Under the pieces are notes generated by a model. The model was not told where the DNA came from and ran no database searches. It saw only the letters and a list, made by a program, of their open reading frames with translations. Below are positions 8,798 through 16,672 of a stretch of 64,000 nucleotides of DNA, in pieces. The stretch is from an uncultured Clostridia bacterium. GTDB lineage: Bacteria > Bacillota > Clostridia > Christensenellales > Borkfalkiaceae. The stretch's first letter is position 1, and every line of letters begins with the position of its first letter. A program made the position numbers and the translations under genes. The stretch spans positions 32,273 to 96,272 of the forward strand of contig CANQHV010000004.1 of NCBI GenBank assembly GCA_947624005.1, written 5' to 3'.

Positions 8798-9328
8798 TTA
8801 CGCGTCCGCTTTGCTTATCTGAATATATTCCACTTCGACGTCGGTATTTCTGCCGAACATCTCGATATTTATCTTCGCTTTCTGCGAAACGTCGTTAAGC
8901 TCGGTAACTATGCCGCTGAACCCTTCCAAAGGTCCCGAATCGACGTTTACCTTGTCGCCTACGGCGAAGTTTGCGTCCACGACCGTTTCTTCAAGCCGCA
9001 TTTTGCGGATTTCGGCTTCTTTAAGGGGAATAGGTCTTCCCTGCGGACCGACGAAACCCGTTACGCCGCGGGTGTTGGTTATAAGATACCAAAGCTGGTT
9101 CGAGTAAATCATCTTTATGAAAACGTAGCAGGGCAAAAGCTTGCGCTCGACAATCTTCCTTTTGCCGTTCTTTTCCTCTATGGTCTTTTCCATAGGAATT
9201 TTCACGTCGAAAATCATGCTCTGCAAGTTATTGTTTTCCATAAGACGGAAAAGGCTGTCCTTAACCATCGACTCGTACCCGGAATAGGTATGCAGAATAT
9301 ACCAACAGGGTTTTTCCATTTCTTCCAT
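8798..9328 (-). CDS. nusG: Transcription elongation/antitermination factor NusG
   Basis: Binds RNA polymerase and couples transcription with translation or Rho. 176 residues: the NGN domain (WYILHTYSGYESMVKDSL to FVGPQGRPIPL) and a C-terminal KOW motif (VGDKVNVDSGPLEGFSGIV). It lies between secE and rplK as usual; a 91-nt gap separates it from rplK. Confidence 0.96.
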   Translation of the reverse strand: MEEMEKPCWYILHTYSGYESMVKDSLFRLMENNNLQSMIFDVKIPMEKTIEEKNGKRKIVERKLLPCYVFIKMIYSNQLWYLITNTRGVTGFVGPQGRPIPLKEAEIRKMRLEETVVDANFAVGDKVNVDSGPLEGFSGIVTELNDVSQKAKINIEMFGRNTDVEVEYIQISKADA

Positions 9329-9337
9329 TTATGGCTC

Positions 9338-9562
9338 CTATATACCCGTAATAACGTCCAAAAGCGCGTTTAATCCGTAGTTGATGCCCGTCACCACGAC
9401 GGTGAACGTCAACACTACCACGAGCACGACGCAAGTAGCTTTTACCACTTTGGGGAAAGTGGGCCAGGTTACCCTTTTCAGTTCGGAAAAGGTTTCTTTA
9501 AGCCGTCTGCCCATGCGGACAAAGATATTGGGTTTTTTCTGCGTATCGTTTTTGGCTGCCAT
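9338..9562 (-). CDS. secE: Preprotein translocase subunit SecE
   Basis: Small essential subunit of the SecYEG channel. 74 residues with the conserved amphipathic LKRVTWPTFPKV followed by one transmembrane helix (about 43-65). Located between rpmG and nusG, the classical position. Confidence 0.95.
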   Translation of the reverse strand: MAAKNDTQKKPNIFVRMGRRLKETFSELKRVTWPTFPKVVKATCVVLVVVLTFTVVVTGINYGLNALLDVITGI

Positions 9563-9572
9563 AATCTACCTC

Positions 9573-9740
9573 TTATTTGCTTTCCTTATGCTCGGTGTGC
9601 TTTTTGCAGAACGGGCAATACTTGGAGATAGTCAGTCTGTCAGGGTCGTTGCGCTTGTTTTTATAGCTGTCGTAATTGCGGCGCTTGCACTCGGTGCATT
9701 CGAAAGTTATTTTCGCCCTGGTTGATGCTTTACTCGCCAT
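9573..9740 (-). CDS. rpmG: Ribosomal protein L33 (zinc-binding form)
   Basis: 50S protein with two CxxC pairs ([10 protein letters not shown] and CPFCKKHT), so the zinc-binding form. The start is placed at ATG 9740 ([10 protein letters not shown]); an upstream in-frame TTG has no ribosome-binding site, whereas GGAG precedes this ATG. 55 residues, normal length. First gene of the secE-nusG-rplKA operon. Confidence 0.93.
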   Translation of the reverse strand: MASKASTRAKITFECTECKRRNYDSYKNKRNDPDRLTISKYCPFCKKHTEHKESK

Positions 9741-9756
9741 TTTAAAAACTCCGTAC

Positions 9757-9784
9757 AAAAAAATTACACCCCCGAAGAGTGTAA
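9757..9784 (-). terminator. Hairpin plus U7 at the very start of the rpmG operon leader
   Basis: The minus strand has an 8-bp stem with a TTCG-like loop, followed directly by seven T. It begins at about the expected transcription start. It may act as a terminator for read-through from pdxK, or as an early attenuator or 5' stabilising hairpin. Confidence 0.55.
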
Positions 9785-9788
9785 CGAA

Positions 9789-9817
9789 AGTTTAACACAT
9801 ACTTTTAACGCCGTCAA
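9789..9817 (-). promoter_or_regulatory. Promoter of rpmG-secE-nusG-rplKA
   Basis: Minus strand TTGACG (9817-9812), 17 bp, TAAACT (9794-9789). Confidence 0.65.
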
Positions 9818-9870
9818 GCGTTTTTGCCGCTTTTAAAAAAAATTTTTCGTTTTCTATTATATAAATTACG

Positions 9871-9913
9871 GGCGCGCGGACCGCGCGGGGCGCCCCCGCG
9901 CGGTCCGCGCGCC
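9871..9913 (-). terminator. Long GC palindrome after pdxK
   Basis: A perfect 20-bp GC-rich stem with a 3-nt loop starts 8 nt after the pdxK stop. It has only a weak T tract. Confidence 0.65.
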
Positions 9914-9921
9914 TTACGCGT

Positions 9922-10728
9922 TTACTTTTCCGAAAGCGCCTTTTCGAAGTTCACGCCGTAGAAATGTTTTTCGGCGTCGGTGTTTTCGATGCACCCGATT
10001 ATAAAGGCTCCCGCCTCGGCGCAAGCCGCGTCTATATCGCCCGTGTTCAGATAAACGGCGGTAAAGACCGCGGCGAAAATATCGCCCGTGCCGTGGAAAC
10101 GGACGGGAAGTTTTCTGTCCCAAACGTACGAAAAATTTTTGCCGTCGTATATTATTTCGCCTATCTTTCCGTCCTTCTCTGCGCCCGTCAGAACTACGGT
10201 TGCCCCCGTACTATTATGGAGTTTCGCGCAGATTTTACACATTCTATCCATCGTGGGCGCCTCTTCGTAACTCTCGCCCGCAAGCAGACACGCTTCGGTG
10301 AAATTGGGTAAAATCACGTCGGCGCTTTTAATTAAATCCGCCATCGCTTCGACGTATTTTCCGTCGAACCCGCCGTAAAGCTTTCCGTTGTCCGCCATCG
10401 CGGGGTCGATTATTATCTTCGCGCCGTCAGCCGAAAATTCCTTGAAACACCTTTTCGCCACGGGCATAAGCGAAGTCTTGCCGAGGTACCCCAAAAGGAA
10501 ACCGTCGAACAGAAAACCGTTGTCTTTCCAGCCCTTTAAAATGTTGTCCATCTCGGGCGCGAGGTCCAAATACGACCATGTTCTGAACATAGTATGGTTG
10601 GAAAGCACCGCCGTGGGCAGTACCGCCGCCTCTATGCCGTAAGCCGACAGCACGGGCAAGGCCACCGTAAGCGAACATTGCCCCACGCAGGAAAGGTCCT
10701 GCATCGTAAGTATTCTTTTACTTAACAT
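9922..10728 (-). CDS. pdxK: Pyridoxal/pyridoxine (pyridoxamine) kinase
   Basis: Phosphorylates B6 vitamers to make pyridoxal 5'-phosphate by salvage. The 268-residue ribokinase-family protein opens with ILTMQDLSCVGQCSLTVALPVLSA and carries the anion-hole/catalytic motif FHGTGDIFAAVF near residue 215 and a conserved VLPNFTEACLL. It appears monocistronic, between two terminators. The PdxY/PdxK subtype cannot be fixed by eye. Confidence 0.9.
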   Translation of the reverse strand: MLSKRILTMQDLSCVGQCSLTVALPVLSAYGIEAAVLPTAVLSNHTMFRTWSYLDLAPEMDNILKGWKDNGFLFDGFLLGYLGKTSLMPVAKRCFKEFSADGAKIIIDPAMADNGKLYGGFDGKYVEAMADLIKSADVILPNFTEACLLAGESYEEAPTMDRMCKICAKLHNSTGATVVLTGAEKDGKIGEIIYDGKNFSYVWDRKLPVRFHGTGDIFAAVFTAVYLNTGDIDAACAEAGAFIIGCIENTDAEKHFYGVNFEKALSEK

Positions 10729-10854
10729 ATCATTCTCCGTTTTTTCGTTACAACTTGCATTTTAACTCTTTTTTGATTATATTCGTATACCCAAATCAAT
10801 AAAATTTTATAATACCAGACTGCGATTTAACCGATTGCGTTCCCGCCGCGCGTA

Positions 10855-10884
10855 AAAATCCCGCGGCTTGCGCCGCGGGATTTT
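10855..10884. terminator. Bidirectional-type hairpin
   Basis: A 13-bp perfect stem with a 4-nt loop, flanked by A and T tracts on both sides, between pdxK's upstream region and the response regulator's end. Confidence 0.75.
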
Positions 10885-10923
10885 AAAAAATTATGCCGCC
10901 GAACATTTTAAAGGCGTTTTACA

Positions 10924-10962
10924 AAAGGCGCGCCCACGGACTGTACCCGCGGGCGCGCCTTT
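10924..10962 (-). terminator. Hairpin after the two-component operon
   Basis: A 12-bp GC stem (AAAGGCGCGCCC and its complement) with a 15-nt loop, 4 nt beyond the response-regulator stop. Confidence 0.65.
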
Positions 10963-10965
10963 AAG

Positions 10966-11604
10966 TCACATTTTCGATTTTATTTTTTCGGTTGCCGAGG
11001 CGCGGCTGTCCGCGCCGAGTTTAAGATATATCGAACTGATATAATTGCGGGCGGTGCCGTCGGAAAGTTTCAGGGCGGAAGCTATCTGGCGGTTGGTGAA
11101 GCCGTCCGCTATCATAAGCGCAATTTCGACTTCGCGGTCGGAAAGGTCGAACGCCTTTTTGAGTTTTATCTGTTTGTCGCTTGAAACCATCATAGCCGCG
11201 TCCGTAATTTTTTTCGCGATTTTGCCCGGCAGAATGGTATCGCCCGCATAGGCGTTTTTAATTGCGTCGATAAGTGCGGTCGCGCCTATATCTTTAAGAA
11301 GATAACCGCTTGCGCCGTTGTTTATCGCGCTTAAAATATAGTCGCTGTCGTCGAAAGTGGTTAATATAAGCACTTTTATGTCGGGGTCAAGCTCTTTGAT
11401 TCTTTTGGTTGCGACGACGCCGTTCATATTGGGCATACGGATGTCCATAAGCACCACGTCGGGGCGGTATTTTTCGCAGTCTTTTACCGCCTCGGCTCCG
11501 TCTAAAGAAATGCCGCAGATTTCGAAGTCGGGGCACGTGGAAAGCACGCTTTTTATCCCCTCGGCGAGTATCATCTGGTCGTCCACAAGTAAAATTTTAA
11601 TCAT
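10966..11604 (-). CDS. LuxR/NarL-type response regulator
   Basis: 212 residues. The receiver domain has the phospho-acceptor Asp in VVLMDIRMPN (about residue 53) and conserved LTTFDDSDYIL; the C-terminal LuxR helix-turn-helix reads LSDREVEIALMIADGFTNRQIA. It overlaps the end of the histidine kinase gene by 8 bp, so the pair forms one operon. Signal and target genes are not evident from neighbours. Confidence 0.93.
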   Translation of the reverse strand: MIKILLVDDQMILAEGIKSVLSTCPDFEICGISLDGAEAVKDCEKYRPDVVLMDIRMPNMNGVVATKRIKELDPDIKVLILTTFDDSDYILSAINNGASGYLLKDIGATALIDAIKNAYAGDTILPGKIAKKITDAAMMVSSDKQIKLKKAFDLSDREVEIALMIADGFTNRQIASALKLSDGTARNYISSIYLKLGADSRASATEKIKSKM

Positions 11605-12862
11605 CGTCTTTCTCCTTTACGGCAACGCCGTTCTCCTGATTTTTCAAAGGCAGGGTTATCTGGGTTTCGAAGCCCTCGCCGTCCTCGCTGCCGAACACGC
11701 ACGAGCCGCCCAGCTCCGCCGCTTTTTTGCGTATGCCGCTCAATCCGAAGCCCTCTTTTATCTTAACCGTGCCGAAGCCGTTGTCCGAAATAATCACCTG
11801 AAGATTGCCGAGCGACTTTTTCACCTCGACGTAAAACGCCGTGGCGCGACCGTGGCGTATGCCGTTTGAAAAGCTTTCCTTTATCGTGTCGCACACGAAT
11901 CTGTGCGCGTCCTCGGAAAGTTCGACGTCTTCCAAATCGCACCTTATTTTAAGGTCGGTGCCGTCGATTGTCTGGGCTATTATCTCTTCTATGTCGGCTT
12001 TAAGCGAATTGCCCGTGCCCCTGCCCGCGAGAAGATGTACGCTTTCGCGCATTCTTTCAAGCGCGTCGCGGGCTTGCAGATTTGCGGATATAATGCGGTT
12101 TTTCGCCTCGGCGGGGTCGGTGTCTATAAGCAGTTTCGCCGCTTCGGTCTGCATAATAACCGTCGTCATCGAGTGCCCCGCGTTGTCGTGGATTTCCTTT
12201 GCGATGCGGTTGCGTTCTTCGTAAACCGCGGTCTTCGAAAGCTGTTCGTACACCTCGCGCAGTTTTTCGCGGTTCTGCTCCGCCTCGTCAAGCGCGGCGC
12301 GGAGTTCGACGTTGGTGACGTAGAATTTTATAAGGAAATTCGCGACGACGTAATGCACGCCCAGCACGAAAAGACCGAATATGCAGCCGCCGAGAATATC
12401 GACTATCGAGCTGAAAACAGACGCGCCCTCGTTTACGGTCACCCAGCCCACAATAAACGAAACGATATAAAAGCCGCACGCCGTGCCGAAAAGTATGGTT
12501 CTGTCTTTGAATTTTGCGACCGACAGATAAAACTGAGTAAGCACTATGCAGTAAAGCGTGGACAGAAACGAATTGCCCGTAATTGCGCTTATCGCGAGCA
12601 GAAGCGCCGATTCCATACCGTAAAACACCATTTCGAGGGGAAACAGCGCGACGAAAAAGGCGTGTACGAATTCGAGCACGGTAAGCACGAAGCAACACGC
12701 TATGACCGCCACAAGAAGCCATACGCGCGAACTTATGCCGACGACCGTCGCAAACTGCGCGCACACCACTATTTCGATGACGACAAGCAGCGCAAGGCAG
12801 GTCATTCTGACGTATTTGACGAATTGGCTTTTATTTAAAGTTATATCTTCCGAGGTACGCAT
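11597..12862 (-). CDS. Membrane sensor histidine kinase (HisKA_3 family)
   Basis: 421 residues. Five to six transmembrane segments occupy residues about 18-170 and no large extracellular domain is seen, so it probably senses the membrane. A coiled stretch leads to the phospho-acceptor in RIAKEIHDNAGHSM (about residue 222). The ATPase part has SNGIRHG and DNGFG. It is the NarL-partner kinase type (LiaS/DesK-like architecture). Its start overlaps the radC stop by about 20 bp, and the response regulator follows directly. Confidence 0.9.
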   Translation of the reverse strand: MRTSEDITLNKSQFVKYVRMTCLALLVVIEIVVCAQFATVVGISSRVWLLVAVIACCFVLTVLEFVHAFFVALFPLEMVFYGMESALLLAISAITGNSFLSTLYCIVLTQFYLSVAKFKDRTILFGTACGFYIVSFIVGWVTVNEGASVFSSIVDILGGCIFGLFVLGVHYVVANFLIKFYVTNVELRAALDEAEQNREKLREVYEQLSKTAVYEERNRIAKEIHDNAGHSMTTVIMQTEAAKLLIDTDPAEAKNRIISANLQARDALERMRESVHLLAGRGTGNSLKADIEEIIAQTIDGTDLKIRCDLEDVELSEDAHRFVCDTIKESFSNGIRHGRATAFYVEVKKSLGNLQVIISDNGFGTVKIKEGFGLSGIRKKAAELGGSCVFGSEDGEGFETQITLPLKNQENGVAVKEKDDD

Positions 12863-13560
12863 ATTTTGACTATATTACCCACCGTAAACTTTGATTTTAT
12901 CGAATCTATACGGCAGGAATCGAAGTAACTGAAAACGCCGTCGTCGGCGACAATGCAGTGGTCGAGAAGCCGTACGTTGTTCATACTGCATATCAGTTGA
13001 AGTTGTTCGGTAAAAACGTCGTCGTCCGCGGACGGAAAGCAACCCGAGGCGGGGTGATTGTGCGCGAACGCAACAGCCCACGGGCGGTTTTCGGAAAAGG
13101 CGCGGATTATCTCTTCGGGACGGAGCGAAATTTTGTGACTGTCGAGGTCGGTAAAGGGATATATGCGTTCCAGAAGCGAATCTTTACGTATAAGATACAG
13201 CTCGGCGTATTCCGATTTGCGGCCCGACAGCCTTTCCTTTGCAAACTGCTTGACGTCGCCGAAATTTTTAAGATATCTGCCGCTTTCGCAGGGTATTGAA
13301 GTGCGCGAGATACAGGCTCCCACCACCGCCAGAAAATCCGCGGTGCGCGCGCCCACGCCTTTTACCGACATAAGCTCGTCCGCGGAGGCGTTAAGCACGC
13401 CCGAAAGCGTTCGGAATCTGTCGAGAAGGTCGTGCGCGAGCGGATTGGTGTTCACCCTCGGCAATGCGGTAAACAGCAACAGTTCCAGAATTTCGTGGTC
13501 GGCGAGTTGCGAACCGCTTTTAAGTTTGTCGTAAAGACGCTGTCTGTGCCCTTCGTGCAA
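12841..13560 (-). CDS. radC: RadC/JAB-domain protein
   Basis: 239 residues. The N-terminus has helix-hairpin-helix-like character (SVKGVGARTADFLAV, about 63-77). The C-terminus is a JAMM metalloprotease-like domain with FAHNHPASGCFPSADDD (HxHP...S...D zinc motif). RadC has no agreed biochemical role; its link with DNA repair is historic. It overlaps the histidine kinase gene. ATG 13560 starts MHEGHRQRLYDKL, the family's normal N-terminus. Confidence 0.9.
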   Translation of the reverse strand: MHEGHRQRLYDKLKSGSQLADHEILELLLFTALPRVNTNPLAHDLLDRFRTLSGVLNASADELMSVKGVGARTADFLAVVGACISRTSIPCESGRYLKNFGDVKQFAKERLSGRKSEYAELYLIRKDSLLERIYPFTDLDSHKISLRPEEIIRAFSENRPWAVAFAHNHPASGCFPSADDDVFTEQLQLICSMNNVRLLDHCIVADDGVFSYFDSCRIDSIKSKFTVGNIVKICVPRKI

Positions 13561-13597
13561 AAAATTTTACCCCGCGTAAAAATTATTACTTTTTTAT

Positions 13598-13626
13598 TTT
13601 ACCATAAATTTAAAAAAGTGTATAAT
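13598..13626 (+). promoter_or_regulatory. Promoter of the dipeptidase gene
   Basis: TTTACC (13598-13603), 17 bp, TATAAT (13621-13626), 35 bp before the ATG. Confidence 0.7.
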
Positions 13627-13661
13627 ATTTTTAGAACAAATTTTCAAAGGTTGATTAAATT

Positions 13662-14918
13662 ATGCGCGATATTACGCTTGAAATGGCCCAAAGCCTGTCA
13701 AAACTTATACGGTTCCCCTCCGTCGGGGGCGAACCCGCAGATGGCGCGCCCTTCGGCGCGGACGTAAAAGACTGTCTGAATTATTTTCTGTCGCTTGCCG
13801 AAAGTTTCGGCTTCGGAACGCGGAATTACGACGGTTATGCGGGCGAAGTCGTGTTCGGCGAGGGCGAAGATTTCGCAATTTTGTGCCACCTCGACGTCGT
13901 TCCCGCGGGCGGAAACTGGTCGCGCCCGCCTTTTTCGGGCGATATCGATTTTTCCGAAGGCAGAATTTACGGCAGAGGCGCGGTGGACGACAAGGGCCCC
14001 GCGATAGCCTGCCTTTTTGCGATGAAAGCCTTGAAAGACGGGGGTTTCAGACCCGCGCGCACCGTAAAACTTATCGTAGGTTGCAACGAAGAAAGCGGCT
14101 GGCGGTGCCTCGAACATTATAAAAAATGCGCGCGCCTGCCCGAAGAGGGCTTTTCGCCCGACGCCGAATTTCCCGTAATCTATGCCGAAAAGGGCATAAT
14201 GCACGTCGAATTCCGCTTCCCTGCCCACGGATTTTCCGACCTTACGGGCGGCGGTGCGACAAACGTCGTCTGCGACTTATGTTCGGTCGTATGCCCCGCC
14301 GACGAGGCAAAATTAGCGAAGTATATGCTGACTTTTGAAAACGGCAGGGTGATTTCGCGCGGGAAAAGCGCGCACGGTTCGACGCCCGAACGCGGCAAAA
14401 ACGCGATATCGCCCGTACTTTTGTATCTCGGCGAATATAAGGCGCACGAATTGCTGTTCGAAAACTTTTTCCACCTTAAAGGCGTGCGCGACGAAACGGG
14501 CGAGCTTACCTTTTCGCCCAACGTCGTAAGGCAGGAAAACGGCTTCTATTACGTAGCCTGCGACATACGCTATCCCGTGACTTACGACCGACTGAAAATA
14601 CTTGAAAAGTTCGAAAGTGAGCATATACCTTACAAAATTCTGCACGAACAGGCTCCCTCTTACGTTGACCGCGATTCGCCGCTTGTTAAAAATCTGTGCG
14701 CGGTTTACGAAGAGGTTACTCGCCGCCGCGCCCAACCCGTGGCGATAGGCGGCGGCACTTATGCGCGCGCACTTTCGCGCGGGGTCGCGTTCGGTCCCGT
14801 GGACGTTGGCGACGCCGACGTCGTTCACAGACCCGACGAATTTATAACCTTTTCGCAACTTGAAAAATGTTACGATATATACAAACTTGCGCTTGAAAGA
14901 TTGACAAAATCGCGATAA
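13662..14918 (+). CDS. M20 family dipeptidase, PepV/Sapep-like
   Basis: A 418-residue zinc peptidase. The metal-binding residues appear in CHLDVVPAGGNW (about residue 72), GRGAVDDKGP (about 105) and NEESGW (about 140); GKSAHGSTPERG belongs to the lid/dimer domain, and the C-terminal histidine is in DADVVHRPDE. The family cleaves dipeptides in the cytosol for amino-acid supply. AGGTT-like sequence precedes the ATG. The next gene starts 17 nt after the stop. Confidence 0.92.
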   Translation: MRDITLEMAQSLSKLIRFPSVGGEPADGAPFGADVKDCLNYFLSLAESFGFGTRNYDGYAGEVVFGEGEDFAILCHLDVVPAGGNWSRPPFSGDIDFSEGRIYGRGAVDDKGPAIACLFAMKALKDGGFRPARTVKLIVGCNEESGWRCLEHYKKCARLPEEGFSPDAEFPVIYAEKGIMHVEFRFPAHGFSDLTGGGATNVVCDLCSVVCPADEAKLAKYMLTFENGRVISRGKSAHGSTPERGKNAISPVLLYLGEYKAHELLFENFFHLKGVRDETGELTFSPNVVRQENGFYYVACDIRYPVTYDRLKILEKFESEHIPYKILHEQAPSYVDRDSPLVKNLCAVYEEVTRRRAQPVAIGGGTYARALSRGVAFGPVDVGDADVVHRPDEFITFSQLEKCYDIYKLALERLTKSR

Positions 14919-14935
14919 CGTGTGATAATTTTCGT

Positions 14936-15802
14936 ATGACAAAACGCAGACTTCCGAAAAAAATAATCGCGCTTATAGTATGCGGCAGTATAATTTTTGC
15001 GATAGGCGTCGTCGCGCTCGGCTTTTACTTCCACTTTTTAAGCGCGCACAGGCTTAAAGTCATAAAGCCCGACTATGCGCGCGAAGAAATTGCGGCGATT
15101 CTCGACAAAGACGAGCTGTCGGAGGACGACTACGCGCTTTTATACAGACAGACGGGGCTGACGAAGATAGGAATCGACCGCGCGCGCGAACACGGCGAAT
15201 ACGGCAAGTCGCGCGTTCTTGAAATTCAGGACGACGTATTTGAAGAACACGAGGTGGTTCACGACCTGTTCGCGCCCTACGTCTGTCAGGACGACATAAA
15301 GGACTCGGTGACCAATATCTACCTCGAACCGGGCGATATAATCGTCACCTCCTCCACCCATATCGCGGGTTTCAGAATAGGGCACGCGGGGCTTGTCTGC
15401 GACAGTCTGAACGGCGGCGCGAACGGCAGGATTTTACAAGCGTCGCAAATAGGCTCGACAAGCGATTTCGGCGATTTTTCGGACTTTTCGTCGCGTATAA
15501 ATTTTATGATTCTACGCCCCAACCCCGAACTTATCGACGCGCAGACCGTGGCGGACGTATGCGAATTTGCCAAAACCGAGCTTACGGGGCTTTCGTACTT
15601 CCCCGCGGCGGGCGTGCTTTCGAAAAAGAGCAACGTCAAAAAAACGCAATGCGCGCATATAGTCTGGTACGCCTATAACAAATTCGGGTATGATTTGGAC
15701 AGCAACGGCGGCGCGGTGGTCACGCCCAAAAATCTGGCTGATTCGGAATATCTCGAAGTCGTGCAGGTGTTCGGCTTCGATTTCGGCAAGCTTTGGAAAT
15801 AG
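14936..15802 (+). CDS. Membrane-anchored permuted papain-fold (YiiX/NlpC-P60-like) protein
   Basis: 288 residues. A signal anchor covers residues about 9-34. The globular part has PGDIIVTSS, then GHAGLV (His) and, near the end, KTQCAHIVWYAY (Cys). This His-before-Cys order is that of circularly permuted papain-like enzymes (YiiX/YaeF type). Likely an extracytoplasmic amidase or thioesterase acting on envelope material; the substrate is unknown. Probably co-transcribed with the dipeptidase. Confidence 0.8.
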   Translation: MTKRRLPKKIIALIVCGSIIFAIGVVALGFYFHFLSAHRLKVIKPDYAREEIAAILDKDELSEDDYALLYRQTGLTKIGIDRAREHGEYGKSRVLEIQDDVFEEHEVVHDLFAPYVCQDDIKDSVTNIYLEPGDIIVTSSTHIAGFRIGHAGLVCDSLNGGANGRILQASQIGSTSDFGDFSDFSSRINFMILRPNPELIDAQTVADVCEFAKTELTGLSYFPAAGVLSKKSNVKKTQCAHIVWYAYNKFGYDLDSNGGAVVTPKNLADSEYLEVVQVFGFDFGKLWK

Positions 15803-15837
15803 CGCGCACATATTTCGCGATTTGCGCGCAAAACGGG

Positions 15838-15866
15838 TTGCAATGCGCGCCCGCAAATGATATAAT
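15838..15866 (+). promoter_or_regulatory. Promoter of tRNA-Val
   Basis: TTGCAA (15838-15843), 17 bp, TATAAT (15861-15866), ending 9 bp before the tRNA. Confidence 0.8.
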
Positions 15867-15875
15867 ATAAACGTC

Positions 15876-15952
<77 letters not shown>

Positions 15953-15973
15953 CGTCGCCGCAAGGCGTTTTAA

Positions 15974-15999
15974 AAGGGTTGCCGAAAGGGGCAACCCTT
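15974..15999 (+). terminator. tRNA-Val trailer hairpin
   Basis: AAGGGTTGCC and its inverse complement, followed by TATGCTTTT. Nearly the same hairpin follows tRNA-Ala. Confidence 0.65.
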
Positions 16000-16185
16000 A
16001 TGCTTTTAACGCCCGTAGCGGCTTTTCCGAAAAATCTTTGCCTTTTCGGACGGCGATTTTAAACTTTGAAACGCGCCGCGCCGCGCGAAGTTCCCCGCCC
16101 GACGGCGGGATTTGATTTGGGCGCGCGTTTCAAGGTCGCACCGAAAACGCGCGGACGGTTTTTGCGCGCAAGACGGTTAAAACGT

Positions 16186-16214
16186 TTGACAAACCGCGCG
16201 ATTTCTAATAATAT
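16186..16214 (+). promoter_or_regulatory. Promoter of tRNA-Ala
   Basis: TTGACA (16186-16191), 17 bp, TAATAT (16209-16214). Confidence 0.75.
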
Positions 16215-16244
16215 ATTGTTGTAAAGCGCGAAGCGGAAAAATAC

Positions 16245-16320
16245 GGGGATATGGCTCAGTTGGTAGAGCGATGCGTTCGCAACGCATAGGTCGCCGGTTC
16301 GAATCCGACTATCTCCACCA
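16245..16320 (+). tRNA. tRNA-Ala (CGC)
   Basis: A 76-nt cloverleaf with CCA: acceptor GGGGATA/TATCTCC, D arm GCTCAGTTGGTAGAGC, anticodon stem ATGCG/CGCAT with loop TTCGCAA (anticodon CGC), T loop TTCGAAT. Confidence 0.93.
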
Positions 16321-16344
16321 CGTCGCCGCAAGGCGCGTTTTGCA

Positions 16345-16368
16345 AAGGGTTGCCCAAAGGCAACCCTT
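16345..16368 (+). terminator. tRNA-Ala trailer hairpin
   Basis: AAGGGTTGCC, loop CAAA, GGCAACCCTT, then TATGCTTTT. It is a paralogue of the hairpin after tRNA-Val. Confidence 0.65.
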
Positions 16369-16479
16369 ATGCTTTTAACGCCTGCGGCTCCTTTTCCCAA
16401 AAAATCTTTGCTACGCAAATCTTTTTTGGGAGCCCTATGGGTGATTTTACCGTGTTCGAATTTGAGACACGGTGCTCCG

Positions 16480-16519
16480 CCATGAAAAACAGAGGTCACC
16501 CACCTCTGTTTTTTCATGG
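16480..16519. repeat. Long inverted repeat upstream of the metallophosphoesterase gene
   Basis: A 17-bp arm (CCATGAAAAACAGAGGT) is repeated inverted after a 5-nt loop, with one extra T. It could be a terminator (T6 in the right arm) or the edge of an inserted segment. The rest of 16369-16621 holds an A/T-rich hairpin (about 16397-16431) and no gene. Confidence 0.6.
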
Positions 16520-16621
16520 CTAAATTTCTTACTTTGAACCCGCCATTTATTATAAATTGACTTATAAATCAGAAGTGCGTATTTACTGTTAAATAAACTT
16601 TGGTACCCTATTCACGTATTA

Positions 16622-16650
16622 TTGATTTTCATGTTAAGAAAGCGTATAAT
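16622..16650 (+). promoter_or_regulatory. Promoter of the metallophosphoesterase gene
   Basis: TTGATT (16622-16627), 17 bp, TATAAT (16645-16650). Transcription would start just before the AGAGGT ribosome site at 16660. Confidence 0.75.
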
Positions 16651-16672
16651 TTACTTTAATAGAGGTCACCTT

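Noticed and set aside
16059..16517. 152-codon minus-strand ORF
   Set aside because: Runs antisense through tRNA-Ala, its promoter and trailer; contains the same spurious tRNA-type peptide.
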